In this document: positions 41,020 to 50,514 of the stretch, piece after piece | Layout: every line of letters starts with the position of its first letter | Position numbering within the stretch: the stretch's first letter is position 1 | Source: JAUYQR01 sp031415015 | GTDB lineage: Bacteria; Pseudomonadota; Alphaproteobacteria; Rhodobacterales; Rhodobacteraceae | Assembly (NCBI GenBank): GCA_031415015.1 | Contig: JANOQT010000041.1 | Location: 62,001 to 126,000, forward strand | DNA: 64,000 nucleotides | Direction of reading: 5' to 3' | Notes under the pieces: model-generated | Databases searched by the model: none | Seen by the model: the letters and a program-made list of their open reading frames with translations, nothing else | Told to the model about the DNA's origin: nothing | Program-made: the position numbers and the translations under genes

Positions 41020-42047
41020 CCGAAGACCCCGCTGTCACGTTCGACCGCGTCTCCATCGTGTTCGGGGATCGTCCGGAAAAAGCCCTGCCCCTGATGGACA
41101 AGGGCCTGTCCCGGTCCGAGATTCAGACGCAGACCGGCCAGATCCTCGGTGTCCATGACTGTTCGCTGACCGTCGCCAAAGGCGAGATTCTGGTGCTGAT
41201 GGGCCTGTCCGGCTCTGGCAAATCGACACTTTTGCGAGCGGTGAACGGGCTGAACCCGGTGGTGCGCGGCTCGGTCACCATCCGCGACGGCGATTTCGTC
41301 TCGAACGTCACGAAATGTTCCACCGCCGACCTGCTGAAGGTCCGCCGCGAATGTATCGCGATGGTGTTCCAGCAATTCGGCCTGCTGCCCTGGCGGACGG
41401 TGCGCGAAAACGTCGGCCTCGGGTTGGAACTGGCCGGCCAGACCCCCGATCAGCGCAAGGCCAAGGTTGATGAGCAACTGGCCTTGGTGAACCTGACGCA
41501 ATGGGCAGAGCGCAAGGTGGGCGACCTGTCGGGCGGCATGCAGCAGCGCGTCGGTCTGGCGCGCGCCTTCGTGACTGATGCGCCGATCCTGTTGATGGAC
41601 GAACCGTTTTCGGCGCTTGACCCGCTGATCCGGGCGAAGCTGCAAGACGAACTCCTTGATCTGCAAGCGAAACTCAAACGCACGATCATCTTCGTCAGCC
41701 ACGATCTGGACGAGGCGTTCAAGATCGGCAACCGCATCGCGCTGATGGAAGGTGGCCGGATCGTGCAGATCGGCACCGCGCGTGAGATCATCGCCAACCC
41801 GATCAGCGATTACGTCGCCGATTTCGTGGCGCACATGAACCCGCTGAGCGTGCTGACGGCCCGCGATGTGATGGAACCCGGCACCAGCGCCAGCGCGCGG
41901 GTGCTGGACGCGGAAACCCCGGTCAAGGACGTGATGGCGATGATGTCGGGCGGGGTCACTGAAATGGTGGTGCAGGAAAACGGCCGCAACCTCGGCCTGA
42001 TCCGCACGGCCGGACTGATGGCGAAACTGCTGAACCCGCGGGGGTAA
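41016..42047 (+). CDS. choV: Choline ABC transporter ATP-binding protein
   Basis: The 343-residue ATPase shows Walker A GLSGSGKST (about 65-73), the Q-loop FQQFGLLPW, the signature LSGGMQQRVGLARA (about 171-184) and Walker B ILLMDEPFSALDP (about 190-202). A long N-terminal region (FGDRPEKALPLMDKGLSR) is typical of ProV/ChoV. A C-terminal CBS-like tail (about 285-343) is a single unit, shorter than the double CBS of some OpuA proteins. It couples ATP hydrolysis to choline uptake. Confidence 0.94.
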   Translation: MTEDPAVTFDRVSIVFGDRPEKALPLMDKGLSRSEIQTQTGQILGVHDCSLTVAKGEILVLMGLSGSGKSTLLRAVNGLNPVVRGSVTIRDGDFVSNVTKCSTADLLKVRRECIAMVFQQFGLLPWRTVRENVGLGLELAGQTPDQRKAKVDEQLALVNLTQWAERKVGDLSGGMQQRVGLARAFVTDAPILLMDEPFSALDPLIRAKLQDELLDLQAKLKRTIIFVSHDLDEAFKIGNRIALMEGGRIVQIGTAREIIANPISDYVADFVAHMNPLSVLTARDVMEPGTSASARVLDAETPVKDVMAMMSGGVTEMVVQENGRNLGLIRTAGLMAKLLNPRG

Positions 42048-42112
42048 CGAGGCGAAAGCCGGAATTCTGAGAATTCCGGCCAACTTCGCACAAGGAATTT
42101 GCGGCGCGCGGG

Positions 42113-44713
42113 CTAGGCTTCGGCAGCTTTCTTTGGGGCCGCTTTCTTGGCCGGAGCCTTCTTCGCCGCAGGTTTCTTAGCCGCCGCTTTCTTCGCCGCA
42201 GGCTTGGCCGCCACTGCTTTCCGTGGTGCGGCTTTTTTCTTGCCACCGCTCTTACCGGCCTTTTCGGCCACCAGCGCCAGCGCCTCGTCCAGCGTCACCG
42301 CCTCGGGATCCATCTCTTTCGGCAGGGTCGCGTTGATCTTGCCCCATTTCACGTAAGGCCCGTATTTGCCGGGCATCACCTGAACCTCGCCGCCGTCGGG
42401 ATGGTCGCCCAACACCTTCAACGGACCGGCTGCGGCGGCACCGCCGCGACGCCCGGCGAGCTTTTGCGCCAGCACTTCCATCGCGCGGTTCATGCCGATG
42501 GTGAACACCTCTTCGACATCGGGCAGGTTGGCATAGGTGCTTTCATGCTTCACATAGGGCCCAAACCGCCCGATGGCCGCCTCGACCAGCGCGCCGGTTT
42601 CGGGGTGCGGGCCGATCACGCGTGGCAGGGACAACAATTCCAACGCCCGCTCCAGCGTCAGACTGTCGGCCGCCCAGCCTTTCGGCAGGCTCGCCCGGTC
42701 GGGCTTTGGCTGCGCCTCGGTCGCCTCGCCGCGCTGGATGTAGGGGCCGAACCGCCCGGTACGCAGGCTGATCGGCAGGCCGTCCGGATCATCGCCCAAC
42801 ACCCGGTCGCCGCCATTGCCGCCGTCTTCGCCGCCGGAAATCGGCCGTGTATACCGGCATTCAGGATAATTGCCGCAACCGATGAACGCCCCGCCGGAGC
42901 GCGAGGTTTTCAGATGCAATCGCCCCGTCCCGCAGACCTGACAGATGCGCGGGTCGGAGCCGTCCGCCCGCAAGGGGTACAGATGCGGGCTGAGGAACTC
43001 GTCGATCTTCTCCAGCACTTCGCCAATCCGCAAATCCGCCGTCTCGGCAATCGCGGCGGAAAAATCGCGCCAAAACCGGGTCAGCACATCCTTGTAGTCG
43101 CGGTCCCCGGCGGAGACATCGTCCAGTTCCGTCTCAAGATCGGCGGTGAAGTCGTACTCTACATATTTGCGGAAATAGTTGGTCAGGAAGGCCGTCACCA
43201 GCCGCCCCTTATCCTCGGGGATCAGGCGGTTCTTGTCTTTCCGCGCATATTCCCGGTCAACAATCGTGGTCAGCACCGACGCATAGGTCGAGGGCCGCCC
43301 GATGCCCAGTTCCTCCATCCGCTTGACCAAGGTCGCCTCGGTGTAGCGCGGCGGCGGCTGGGTGAAGCTTTGGTTCGGGGTGACGCCGCGCTTGTCCACC
43401 GCCTCGCCCTGCATGATCTGCGGCAGACGGCCCTCGTCGTCGCCATCCTCATCCCGGCCTTCGTCATAGACCTTGAGGAAACCGTCGAACAACATCACCT
43501 GGCCGTTGGCGCGCAAGACCACCTGGCCGTCAGCTGACGCCACGTCCACCGTCGTCCGTTCCATCCGCGCCGCCGACATCTGGCTGGCAATGGTCCGCTT
43601 CCAGATCAGATCATACAGGTTCGCCTGATCCTTTTCCGCAAAGCGCAGCTTGTCCGGGGCTGCCGCCATATCGGTCGGGCGGATGCATTCATGCGCTTCC
43701 TGCGCGTTCTTGGCCTTGTTTTTGTACATGCGCGGGCTGTCGGGTACGTAAGCCGCGCCGAACCGCCGCTTGATCTCATCGCGCGCGGCCATCACCGCCT
43801 CGGGGGCCATGTCGATGCCGTCGGTCCGCATATAGGTAATATGCCCGGCCTCATACAGACGTTGGGCCGCGTTCATGCACTGCTTGGCGCCCATGCCGAA
43901 CTTGCGGCTGGCCTCTTGCTGCAGGGTAGAGGTCATGAAGGGCGCATAGGGATTGCGGCTGGCAGGTTTCGCCTCGACCGCTGCCACACTCAGCGCGCGC
44001 GAGGTGACAGCCTGCACCGCAAGTTCTGCAGCCTCGGCGGTCGGCAGATCAAACTTGTCCAGCTTTTTGGCCCCCAGCACGGTCAGCCGCGCCTCGAATT
44101 CCTGGCCGCGCGGGGTCACGAGGGTGGCGGCAACGGTCCAGAATTCGCGGGCGCGGAAGGCCTCGATCTCCAGCTCGCGCTCCACGATCAGGCGCAGGCA
44201 GACCGACTGCACGCGGCCCGCCGATTTCGCCCCCGGCAGCTTGCGCCACAGCACCGGCGAAAGGGTGAAGCCCACCAGATAATCCAGCGCGCGGCGGGCC
44301 AGATACGCCTCGACCAGCGGCAGATCGACCTGACGCGGCGCTTTCATCGCGGCGGTCACGGCATCCTTGGTGATGGCGTTGAAGGTGACGCGGCTGACCG
44401 TCTTGCCCTTTTTCAGGCTTGAGGCCAGCGCCTCTTGCAGGTGCCACGAGATCGCCTCGCCTTCGCGGTCGGGGTCGGTCGCGAGGATCAGGTGATCGTC
44501 GGTCTTCAGCGCCTCGGCAATCGCCTTCACATGTTTGCGGCTGTCGGCGGCAACCTCCCAGGTCATCGCAAACCCGTCGTCCGGGTTGACTGAGCCATCC
44601 TTGGGCGGCAGGTCGCGGACATGGCCGTAAGACGCCAGAACAATGTAATCCGGCCCAAGATATTTGTTGATTGTCTTGGCTTTGGCAGGGGATTCGACAA
44701 CGACGACTGGCAT
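42113..44713 (-). CDS. topA: DNA topoisomerase I
   Basis: The 866-residue type IA topoisomerase relaxes negative supercoils. MPVVVVESPAKAKTINKYLG starts the TOPRIM domain; the upstream ATG (44755) adds 14 unlikely residues. The active Tyr is in HITYMRTDGIDMAPE (about 300). A Cys4 zinc-finger block is at about 591-620 (CQVCGTGRLHL, GCGNYPEC). C-terminal repeats follow (RFGPYIQRG, RFGPYVKHE, KYGPYVKWG), then a Lys/Ala/Pro-rich tail of about 50 residues. It is followed upstream by dprA, as in many alphaproteobacteria. Confidence 0.96.
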   Translation of the reverse strand: MPVVVVESPAKAKTINKYLGPDYIVLASYGHVRDLPPKDGSVNPDDGFAMTWEVAADSRKHVKAIAEALKTDDHLILATDPDREGEAISWHLQEALASSLKKGKTVSRVTFNAITKDAVTAAMKAPRQVDLPLVEAYLARRALDYLVGFTLSPVLWRKLPGAKSAGRVQSVCLRLIVERELEIEAFRAREFWTVAATLVTPRGQEFEARLTVLGAKKLDKFDLPTAEAAELAVQAVTSRALSVAAVEAKPASRNPYAPFMTSTLQQEASRKFGMGAKQCMNAAQRLYEAGHITYMRTDGIDMAPEAVMAARDEIKRRFGAAYVPDSPRMYKNKAKNAQEAHECIRPTDMAAAPDKLRFAEKDQANLYDLIWKRTIASQMSAARMERTTVDVASADGQVVLRANGQVMLFDGFLKVYDEGRDEDGDDEGRLPQIMQGEAVDKRGVTPNQSFTQPPPRYTEATLVKRMEELGIGRPSTYASVLTTIVDREYARKDKNRLIPEDKGRLVTAFLTNYFRKYVEYDFTADLETELDDVSAGDRDYKDVLTRFWRDFSAAIAETADLRIGEVLEKIDEFLSPHLYPLRADGSDPRICQVCGTGRLHLKTSRSGGAFIGCGNYPECRYTRPISGGEDGGNGGDRVLGDDPDGLPISLRTGRFGPYIQRGEATEAQPKPDRASLPKGWAADSLTLERALELLSLPRVIGPHPETGALVEAAIGRFGPYVKHESTYANLPDVEEVFTIGMNRAMEVLAQKLAGRRGGAAAAGPLKVLGDHPDGGEVQVMPGKYGPYVKWGKINATLPKEMDPEAVTLDEALALVAEKAGKSGGKKKAAPRKAVAAKPAAKKAAAKKPAAKKAPAKKAAPKKAAEA

Positions 44714-44845
44714 GAATTGGTCTCTCCCAAGGCCCGGCAAATGGCGCGGCACCATGTGAGAGAAGTGCAGCGCTTGTCAACCGGGGGGCCGCAAGGGCCA
44801 AAAATCGGCGTCTGGGGCCAGTCCAGCCGGACTGCCGGACCCCCG

Positions 44846-45985
44846 TCAGTCGGCGCGCGAAAGCAGCCCTCCGGCCTGACGGTTGATCCGCCCGTCCAGT
44901 TCAAGCGTCAACAATTCCGGCGCCAGTTCGGCGGAGGTGATCGCCAGATCGCGGACCAGCTGATCTTCGGCCAGCGGGCTTGGCCCCAGACGGGACAGGA
45001 TCATGCTGTGCAACAGGCTGACGTCCTTCAACGGCCGCTGTGGTGCTGCGGGCCCCGGCAAAGGTGCGGGGCGCGGCTGGCGCGGTGCGGGCGGCAGCGC
45101 TTCGGCGGTGGCCCCGATCACCTCAAGCACATCCTGCGCGCCACGCACCAGCACGGCCCCGTCGCGCAGCAACATGTTGCACCCCGCCGCGCGGGCATCG
45201 AAGGGATGCCCCGGCACCGCCATCACGTCGCGGCCCTGATCCAGCGCGGTGCGCGCGGTGATCAGGCTGCCCGACCGCGCCGCCGCCTCGACCACAATCA
45301 CCGCGCGGCTCAGGCCCGACACGATCCGGTTGCGCAACGGGAAATGCCGGGCTTGCGGTTCCATCCCCATCGGCTGTTCGGAAATCCTGCAACCTTTCGC
45401 GGCAATCTCCTGCGCGAGTGCAGCGTTTTCCGCCGGGTAAATCACATCCACGCCGCCCGCCAGCACCGCCACCGTGCCCGTTTCCAAGGCCGCCCGGTGC
45501 GCTTCGGCGTCGATGCCGCGTGCCATGCCCGAAACCACAACCTGCCCCGCCGCCGCCAACCCTTCGGCCAGCCGCCGCGCCATCCTGACCCCAAGCGACG
45601 AGGCATTGCGCGCGCCCACCATCGCCACCATCGACCGGTTCAGCAACGCCACATCCCCGATCGCCCAAAGGATCGGCGGCGCGTCTGACAGGTCCATCAG
45701 CGCCAGAGGATAGTCATCGGCACCATGGCACAGCATCCGCGCCCCCGCCGCGCGCCCTTGCCGCATCTCGTGCGCGGCCACTTCGACCGGACAGACGGAG
45801 TATTTCTCTACCCCCGCTGCCTGCGCAATTCCCGGCAAAGCCTGAAGCGCCGCCCGCGCCGATCCATGTTCGGCGATCAGCCGATGGAAGGTGACCGCCC
45901 CCACCCGGCGCGACCGGATCAGGCGCAACCAATCCAGCTGATCCTCGCCGGACCGGACAGAATTCACCAGCTGACCATCCGCCAT
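44846..45985 (-). CDS. dprA: DNA-processing protein DprA
   Basis: The 379-residue protein loads RecA on incoming single-stranded DNA during transformation. The Rossmann-fold core shows MVGARNASSLGVRMARRLAEG (split: MVGARNASSLG, RMARRLAEG), VVSGMARGIDAEAH (about 155-168) and the later SGSLITARTALDQGRDVMAV. A C-terminal winged-helix (about 320-379) is present. The start MADGQLVNSVRSGED is chosen; 46024 would add 13 residues. It lies next to topA. Other competence genes are not in this window. Confidence 0.92.
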   Translation of the reverse strand: MADGQLVNSVRSGEDQLDWLRLIRSRRVGAVTFHRLIAEHGSARAALQALPGIAQAAGVEKYSVCPVEVAAHEMRQGRAAGARMLCHGADDYPLALMDLSDAPPILWAIGDVALLNRSMVAMVGARNASSLGVRMARRLAEGLAAAGQVVVSGMARGIDAEAHRAALETGTVAVLAGGVDVIYPAENAALAQEIAAKGCRISEQPMGMEPQARHFPLRNRIVSGLSRAVIVVEAAARSGSLITARTALDQGRDVMAVPGHPFDARAAGCNMLLRDGAVLVRGAQDVLEVIGATAEALPPAPRQPRPAPLPGPAAPQRPLKDVSLLHSMILSRLGPSPLAEDQLVRDLAITSAELAPELLTLELDGRINRQAGGLLSRAD

Positions 45986-46195
45986 CGCGCACCCCGGAAC
46001 ATCCGCACACCCCTGACCCTGCACCGGGCAAAGTTAACGAAACCTGAATCCCATTTACTCTTTTCTCAGATACTCCCGCCGGAGGCTTTGACCGTGCCGC
46101 AAGGGCTGCATTATCAAGGATTGAACCCGCCCGCGATGTTTGATCAAATACGCGAAACGACCCCATTGGCCGGGGTCGACCAGGAGATCCGAATC

Positions 46196-47473
46196 ATGCT
46201 GAACGCCGAAGTCGCAAAACGCCGTGACGATGCAATCTCGCGCGGGGTCGGAATGATGACGCAGATTTATGCGGATCGGGCGCTGAACTCGGAAATCTGG
46301 GATATCGAGGGCAACCGCTACATCGACTTTGCCGCCGGGATCGCGGTGGTCAATACCGGGCATTGCCACCCCAAGGTCATGGCCGCCGTGACCGAACAAA
46401 TGGCCCGCTTCACCCACACTTGCCATCAGGTGCTGCCCTATGAGAGCTACATCCGCCTGGCCGAACGGCTGAACGACAAGGTGCCGGGCGACTTCAAGAA
46501 GAAGACCATCTTCGTCACCACCGGGGCCGAGGCCTGTGAGAACGCGGTCAAGATCGCCCGCATCGCCACGGGCCGCAACGGCGTGATCGCCTTTGGCGGG
46601 GCCTTCCATGGCCGCACCTTCATGGGCATGTCGCTGACCGGCAAGGTGGAGCCCTACAAGAAAGGCTTCGGCGCGATGATGCCGGATGTCTGGCACGTCC
46701 CCTTCCCGCAAGAGGTGCACCAGATCACCACCGAAGACGCGATGGCGGGCATCACCAAGCTGTTCAAGGCCGACCTTGACCCGGCCCGCGTCGCGGCAAT
46801 CATCTTCGAGCCGGTACAGGGCGAGGGCGGCTTCTACCCCGCGCCCAAGGAACTGGTCCGCGCCATCCGCAAGCTGTGCGACGAGCATGGCATCGTGATG
46901 ATCGCCGATGAGGTGCAGACCGGCTTCGCCCGCACCGGCACCCTGTTTGCAATGGACGCCTATGATGTCGCCGCCGACCTGACCACCATGGCCAAGGGCC
47001 TTGCCGGCGGCCTGCCTCTGGCCGCCGTGACGGGCCGGGCGGATCTGATGGATGCCGCCCACCCCGGCGGTCTTGGCGGCACCTATGCGGGCAACCCGCT
47101 GGGCATCGCCGCCGCCAACGCCGTGCTGGACGTGATCGAGGAGGAAGACCTTTGCGCGCGGGCCAACGAACTGGGCGGCCGGCTGAAACAGCGGCTGGAG
47201 GGCATCCGCTCTACCACCCCGGAAATCGTCGATATCCGTGGCCCCGGCTTCATGGTCGCCGTCGAATTTGCCAACCCCAGCACCCACGAACCCGACGCAG
47301 GCTTTACCGGCCGGGTGCGGTTGGAGGCGTTGAAGCGTGGGCTGATCCTGCTGACCTGCGGCGTCTACGGCAACGTCATCCGCTTCCTTGCTCCGATCAC
47401 CATCCCGGACGCGCATTTCAGCGAGGCGATGGAAATCCTCGAAGCCTCTGTCGTCGCTGCTCGGCAGGGTTGA
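46196..47473 (+). CDS. gabT: 4-aminobutyrate aminotransferase (class III)
   Basis: The 425-residue PLP enzyme moves the amino group of GABA to 2-oxoglutarate, giving succinate semialdehyde. AGGAG lies nine bases before the ATG at 46196; longer in-frame starts are rejected. Signs are NTGHCHPKVMAAV (about 56), TTGAEACENAVKIAR (about 107-121), GAFHGRTFMGMSLTGK (about 136), the DEVQTGFARTG Asp loop (about 238-248) and the PLP Lys in TTMAKGLAGGLPLAAV (about 268). The next gene starts 9 bp after the stop. Other omega-amino acids could also be substrates. Confidence 0.92.
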   Translation: MLNAEVAKRRDDAISRGVGMMTQIYADRALNSEIWDIEGNRYIDFAAGIAVVNTGHCHPKVMAAVTEQMARFTHTCHQVLPYESYIRLAERLNDKVPGDFKKKTIFVTTGAEACENAVKIARIATGRNGVIAFGGAFHGRTFMGMSLTGKVEPYKKGFGAMMPDVWHVPFPQEVHQITTEDAMAGITKLFKADLDPARVAAIIFEPVQGEGGFYPAPKELVRAIRKLCDEHGIVMIADEVQTGFARTGTLFAMDAYDVAADLTTMAKGLAGGLPLAAVTGRADLMDAAHPGGLGGTYAGNPLGIAAANAVLDVIEEEDLCARANELGGRLKQRLEGIRSTTPEIVDIRGPGFMVAVEFANPSTHEPDAGFTGRVRLEALKRGLILLTCGVYGNVIRFLAPITIPDAHFSEAMEILEASVVAARQG

Positions 47474-47481
47474 TCAGACCG

Positions 47482-48636
47482 ATGCGATATCTGGCGGAAA
47501 CGTCCGACGCGGGGGCGTTCGACCTGCTTGCTGCGGTCCAGCATCTGGCGGCACATGGCGGACCCGGCGGGTTTCGTCAGGTGGTGGATCTGGTGCGGCT
47601 GCGCTTTGGCAAAAACGGGGTGAAGTATGAAGAATACTTCACCTATGCCTTGTGGCGCGCCGACCGGGGCAAAGCCTTTCTGAAAGAGTTTCTGCCGGGA
47701 ACCCGCACCGTTGCCTTCAACTCGGCTCTGGAAATGCCGGGGCGGGGTCCGTCCTCCGACGTGATCAACGACAAGGTCCGGACCGAGATCATCTTGCAGG
47801 CCCGAGGCCTGCCCGTCACCCGAACCCGGGCGCTGTACCTGGCGGAGGACACGACTGATCTTGGCGGCGCCGCGTATATCCGCCCGCTGCGCAGTGCCGC
47901 CGACATCGTCGGCTTCCTGTCAGATGCGGCCAATCTGCCGGTGTTCGGCAAGCCGCGTGACGGGTCCTTTGCCCGTGGCGCCGCCGCCATCAAGGGCGTG
48001 ACACCGGACGGAACCCTCACATTCCTGAACGGTCGCAGTGTCCCCGCTGCCGGCCTGGCCGCCGAGATTGTGGCCGACTGGGCGAAGGGCTACATGTTCC
48101 AGCCGTTCTACCAGTGCCATGCCGACCTGAAGCGCCACGTGGGCCCGGCAATGGCCTCGGTCCGCATCGTCACCCTGCTGACCGACCGGGGGGTGGAACC
48201 GTGGTACGGCGTGATCCGCGTCCCGGCCAAGACGGCGATGCATGACGGCGATGCCTTCGACACCCGGGTCTGGGGGTTGATCGACCTTGGCACCGGCAGG
48301 ATAACCCGCATCCGCAACCTGCGCGATCCGCTGACCCCCGACCTGACCCATTGGCTTGACGAGGCAGAGCCGTTCCTTGGCTTCACCCTGCCGCATTGGG
48401 ATCAGGCAATGGCCGCCTGCCTAGCCGGGCATGAGTGTTTTCGGGGTCACGGTATCATCGGCTGGGATGTGTTCCTGACCGATGAAGGCGCGCTGTTGAA
48501 CGAGGCGAATGCCAATCCCGGCCATGTCTATCAGGTCGCTGCCCAGCGCGGCATGGTCAATCCGGACATGGCCCCGGCCTACGCCCGCGCGCTGGCCTTT
48601 GCCAAAGCGACAAACGCGGCCAACCCGTCCGCCTGA
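47482..48636 (+). CDS. ATP-grasp protein (sugar-transfer-associated type)
   Basis: The 384-residue protein resembles the ATP-grasp family linked to sugar/peptide transfer (hexapeptide-transferase-associated). An N-terminal helical part LVRLRFGKNGVKYEEYFTYALWRAD (split: VRLRFGKNGVKYEEYF, TYALWRADRGK) precedes the grasp fold. VFGKPRDGSFARGAAAIKGV (about 154-173) supplies the ATP-binding Lys. The metal site is in GIIGWDVFLTDEGALLNEANANPG (split: GWDVFLTDEG, LLNEANANPGH; about 330-352). It should join an acid to an amine using ATP; the substrate is unknown. It is transcribed with gabT. Confidence 0.78.
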   Translation: MRYLAETSDAGAFDLLAAVQHLAAHGGPGGFRQVVDLVRLRFGKNGVKYEEYFTYALWRADRGKAFLKEFLPGTRTVAFNSALEMPGRGPSSDVINDKVRTEIILQARGLPVTRTRALYLAEDTTDLGGAAYIRPLRSAADIVGFLSDAANLPVFGKPRDGSFARGAAAIKGVTPDGTLTFLNGRSVPAAGLAAEIVADWAKGYMFQPFYQCHADLKRHVGPAMASVRIVTLLTDRGVEPWYGVIRVPAKTAMHDGDAFDTRVWGLIDLGTGRITRIRNLRDPLTPDLTHWLDEAEPFLGFTLPHWDQAMAACLAGHECFRGHGIIGWDVFLTDEGALLNEANANPGHVYQVAAQRGMVNPDMAPAYARALAFAKATNAANPSA

Positions 48637-48646
48637 TGCGCCCTCA

Positions 48647-48664
48647 GTGGCAGCAATCTGCCAC
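48647..48664 (+). terminator. Short hairpin after the ATP-grasp gene
   Basis: GTGGCAG-CAAT-CTGCCAC forms a perfect 7-bp stem 10 bp after the stop of the gabT operon. There is no T-run, so it is a weak or Rho-dependent terminator. Confidence 0.45.
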
Positions 48665-48772
48665 AACGCCGTGCTGCATCCGCGAAATCTTGCCCAGCGG
48701 CGTTCCGCGCATGGAACCGGAGGCGGCAATGCGCGTTGTATCCTATGCGCGGATAACCCGTAGGAGCCTCTC

Positions 48773-49033
48773 ATGACCAAGTTCATTCTTATACTGCCGC
48801 TGCTGACCCTGGCGCTTGCCGGATGCCAGACCGAAGGCCAGAACGCCGCCCTTGGTGCGCTTGGCGGTGCCGCTGTCGGCGCTGCGGTGTCGTCGGATGA
48901 CGACCGCACGCAGGGCGCGCTGATCGGTGCTGCCGTCGGCGTTGCCGCATCAACCCTGATCGGCCCCGCGCCGACGCAAGGCAAGTGCTACTACCGCGAC
49001 CAGTACGGCCAGCGCTTCATCGCGAACTGCTGA
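48773..49033 (+). CDS. Glycine-zipper lipoprotein
   Basis: The 86-residue lipoprotein has the lipobox LAGC (Cys about 18). Glycine-zipper repeats follow (ALGALGGAAVGAAV and ALIGAAVGVAASTLIG), separated by a SSDDDRTQ linker, and a C-terminal tail KCYYRDQYGQRFIANC with two Cys. The tail resembles YMGG-type outer-membrane lipoproteins. It is like the lipoprotein at 29818 in layout but not in tail sequence. A TAGGAGCCTCTC ribosome-binding site precedes it. Confidence 0.8.
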   Translation: MTKFILILPLLTLALAGCQTEGQNAALGALGGAAVGAAVSSDDDRTQGALIGAAVGVAASTLIGPAPTQGKCYYRDQYGQRFIANC

Positions 49034-49062
49034 TACCCCAGGTCTGAAACAACTGCTTCCGG

Positions 49063-49079
49063 CCCGCCTTTATGGCGGG
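49063..49079 (+). terminator. Hairpin after the glycine-zipper lipoprotein gene
   Basis: CCCGCC-TTTAT-GGCGGG, a perfect 6-bp GC stem 30 bp after the stop. The T-run is missing, so confidence is limited. The gap to bioM (49034-49176) has no gene. Confidence 0.4.
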
Positions 49080-49176
49080 TCGGGACCAGCGCCCCCCAAA
49101 CTGCCTCCGGCGCTGCCCCCTTTCCAGTCCCCCTCCCAGCGGTTAGAACAACGCGTTCCTTGACCGAAGGCCGCAG

Positions 49177-49914
49177 ATGCCCGCTGACACCACCTTTCCG
49201 GGCATCCACCTTGACCGGGCCTGTGTCACATTGTCGGGTCGCCCGATCCTGACCGACCTCAGCCTGCGACTGACCGAAGCGCGCATTGGTATCCTTGGCC
49301 GCAACGGATCGGGCAAGACGACACTTCTGCGGCTGATCGCCGGGCTGATACCGGCATCCTCGGGCACTATCCGGGTGGGGGGCATTGACCCGGCGCTGGA
49401 CCGCAAGGTGGCGCTGGCCAGTATCGGCATCCTGTTCCAGAACCCGGACCACCAGATCCTGTTTCCCACCGTGGAAGAAGAGCTTGCCTTTGGCCTGACC
49501 CAGCAAGGTCGCACCCAGACCGAAGCCCTGACCGCCGCGCGCGACGCGTTGGCGCAAGAGGGGCGCAGTCATTGGGCCAAGGCGCCGACCACCAGCCTCA
49601 GTCAGGGACAACGGCACTATCTGTGCCTGCTGTCTGTGCTGTTGATGCGGCCCTTAACGATCCTGCTGGACGAGCCGCTTGCCGGGCTTGATCTGCCGAC
49701 GCAGACCCGCCTTGCCCGGCGTTTTGCCGCCCTGCCGCAACGGCTGATCACCATCACGCATGACCCGGCAACCGTGGCCACTGCCGACCGCATCCTGTGG
49801 CTGGAAGCCGGGCGCATCGCCGCCGACGGGCCGCCAGATCAGGTTCTGCCCGCCTTTGCCGCCGAAATGGCCCGGATCGGAGAGCGTGATGCTGACACTG
49901 ACCTCTCCGGTTGA
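49177..49914 (+). CDS. bioM: Biotin ECF transporter ATPase BioM
   Basis: The 245-residue CbiO-type ATPase has Walker A ILGRNGSGKTTLLRLIAG (about 39-56), the Q-loop FQNPDHQILFPTVEEELAFG (about 87-106; the ECF-typical NPDxQ motif), the signature LSQGQRHYLCLLSVL (about 141-155) and Walker B LTILLDEPLAGLD (about 159-171). With BioN and BioY it makes the energy-coupled biotin uptake system. It overlaps bioN by 26 bp. Some ECF systems have two ATPases; only one is present here, as in alphaproteobacterial BioMNY. Confidence 0.92.
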   Translation: MPADTTFPGIHLDRACVTLSGRPILTDLSLRLTEARIGILGRNGSGKTTLLRLIAGLIPASSGTIRVGGIDPALDRKVALASIGILFQNPDHQILFPTVEEELAFGLTQQGRTQTEALTAARDALAQEGRSHWAKAPTTSLSQGQRHYLCLLSVLLMRPLTILLDEPLAGLDLPTQTRLARRFAALPQRLITITHDPATVATADRILWLEAGRIAADGPPDQVLPAFAAEMARIGERDADTDLSG

Positions 49915-50488
49915 GATCTGGGCGCACCGGTTGCCCGCTGCGGCTAAGCTGGGCGCGTTGTCGGTGTGCACGGTGCTGCTGTTTTCGCTGACCACCCCCG
50001 CGACAATCCTTGCAGCACTGGCGCTGGTGGTGGCCCTGTACGCCAGCAGTGGCGCGGCCTTCGCCACCCACGGCGCGCGGATGCTGCGCCCGCTTTGGCC
50101 TTTCGTGCTGATCGTAGGGATTTGGCACCTTTGGACAAGTGATCCCGCTGGCGGGGCGGTGATCATCCTGCGGCTGACCGCCGCCGTCGGTGCCGCAAAT
50201 TTCGTCACCATGACCACGCGCCTGTCCGACATGATCGCCGTGATCGAGACCCTTACCCGGCCCCTTGCCGCCTTTGGCCTGAAGCCGCGCCGCTTTGCCT
50301 TGGCACTGGCGCTGGTCATCCGGTTCATCCCCGTGATGGCCGACCGGATGGGCCAGATATCCGAGGCGTGGTCCGCCCGTTCCCCCCGCCGCCCCCGCTG
50401 GCGGGTGATCGTTCCCGTCACGCTTGCCGCGCTCGACGATGCTGACAACGCAGCCGAGGCCTTGCGCGCACGCGGCGGGGCTGATTAA
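49889..50488 (+). CDS. bioN: Biotin ECF transporter transmembrane subunit BioN
   Basis: The 199-residue EcfT-type protein has about four hydrophobic helices (roughly 25-45, 55-72, 82-96, 127-145). The coupling helices carry ARS-type motifs, here AWSARSPRRPRW (about 160-171) and AEALRARGG (about 188-196), that contact the ATPase. The start at 49889 overlaps bioM. It links BioM to the substrate-binding BioY. Confidence 0.88.
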   Translation: MLTLTSPVEIWAHRLPAAAKLGALSVCTVLLFSLTTPATILAALALVVALYASSGAAFATHGARMLRPLWPFVLIVGIWHLWTSDPAGGAVIILRLTAAVGAANFVTMTTRLSDMIAVIETLTRPLAAFGLKPRRFALALALVIRFIPVMADRMGQISEAWSARSPRRPRWRVIVPVTLAALDDADNAAEALRARGGAD

Positions 50489-50514
50489 AGGCCCGCAGTT
50501 CAACCGGAGGACCC

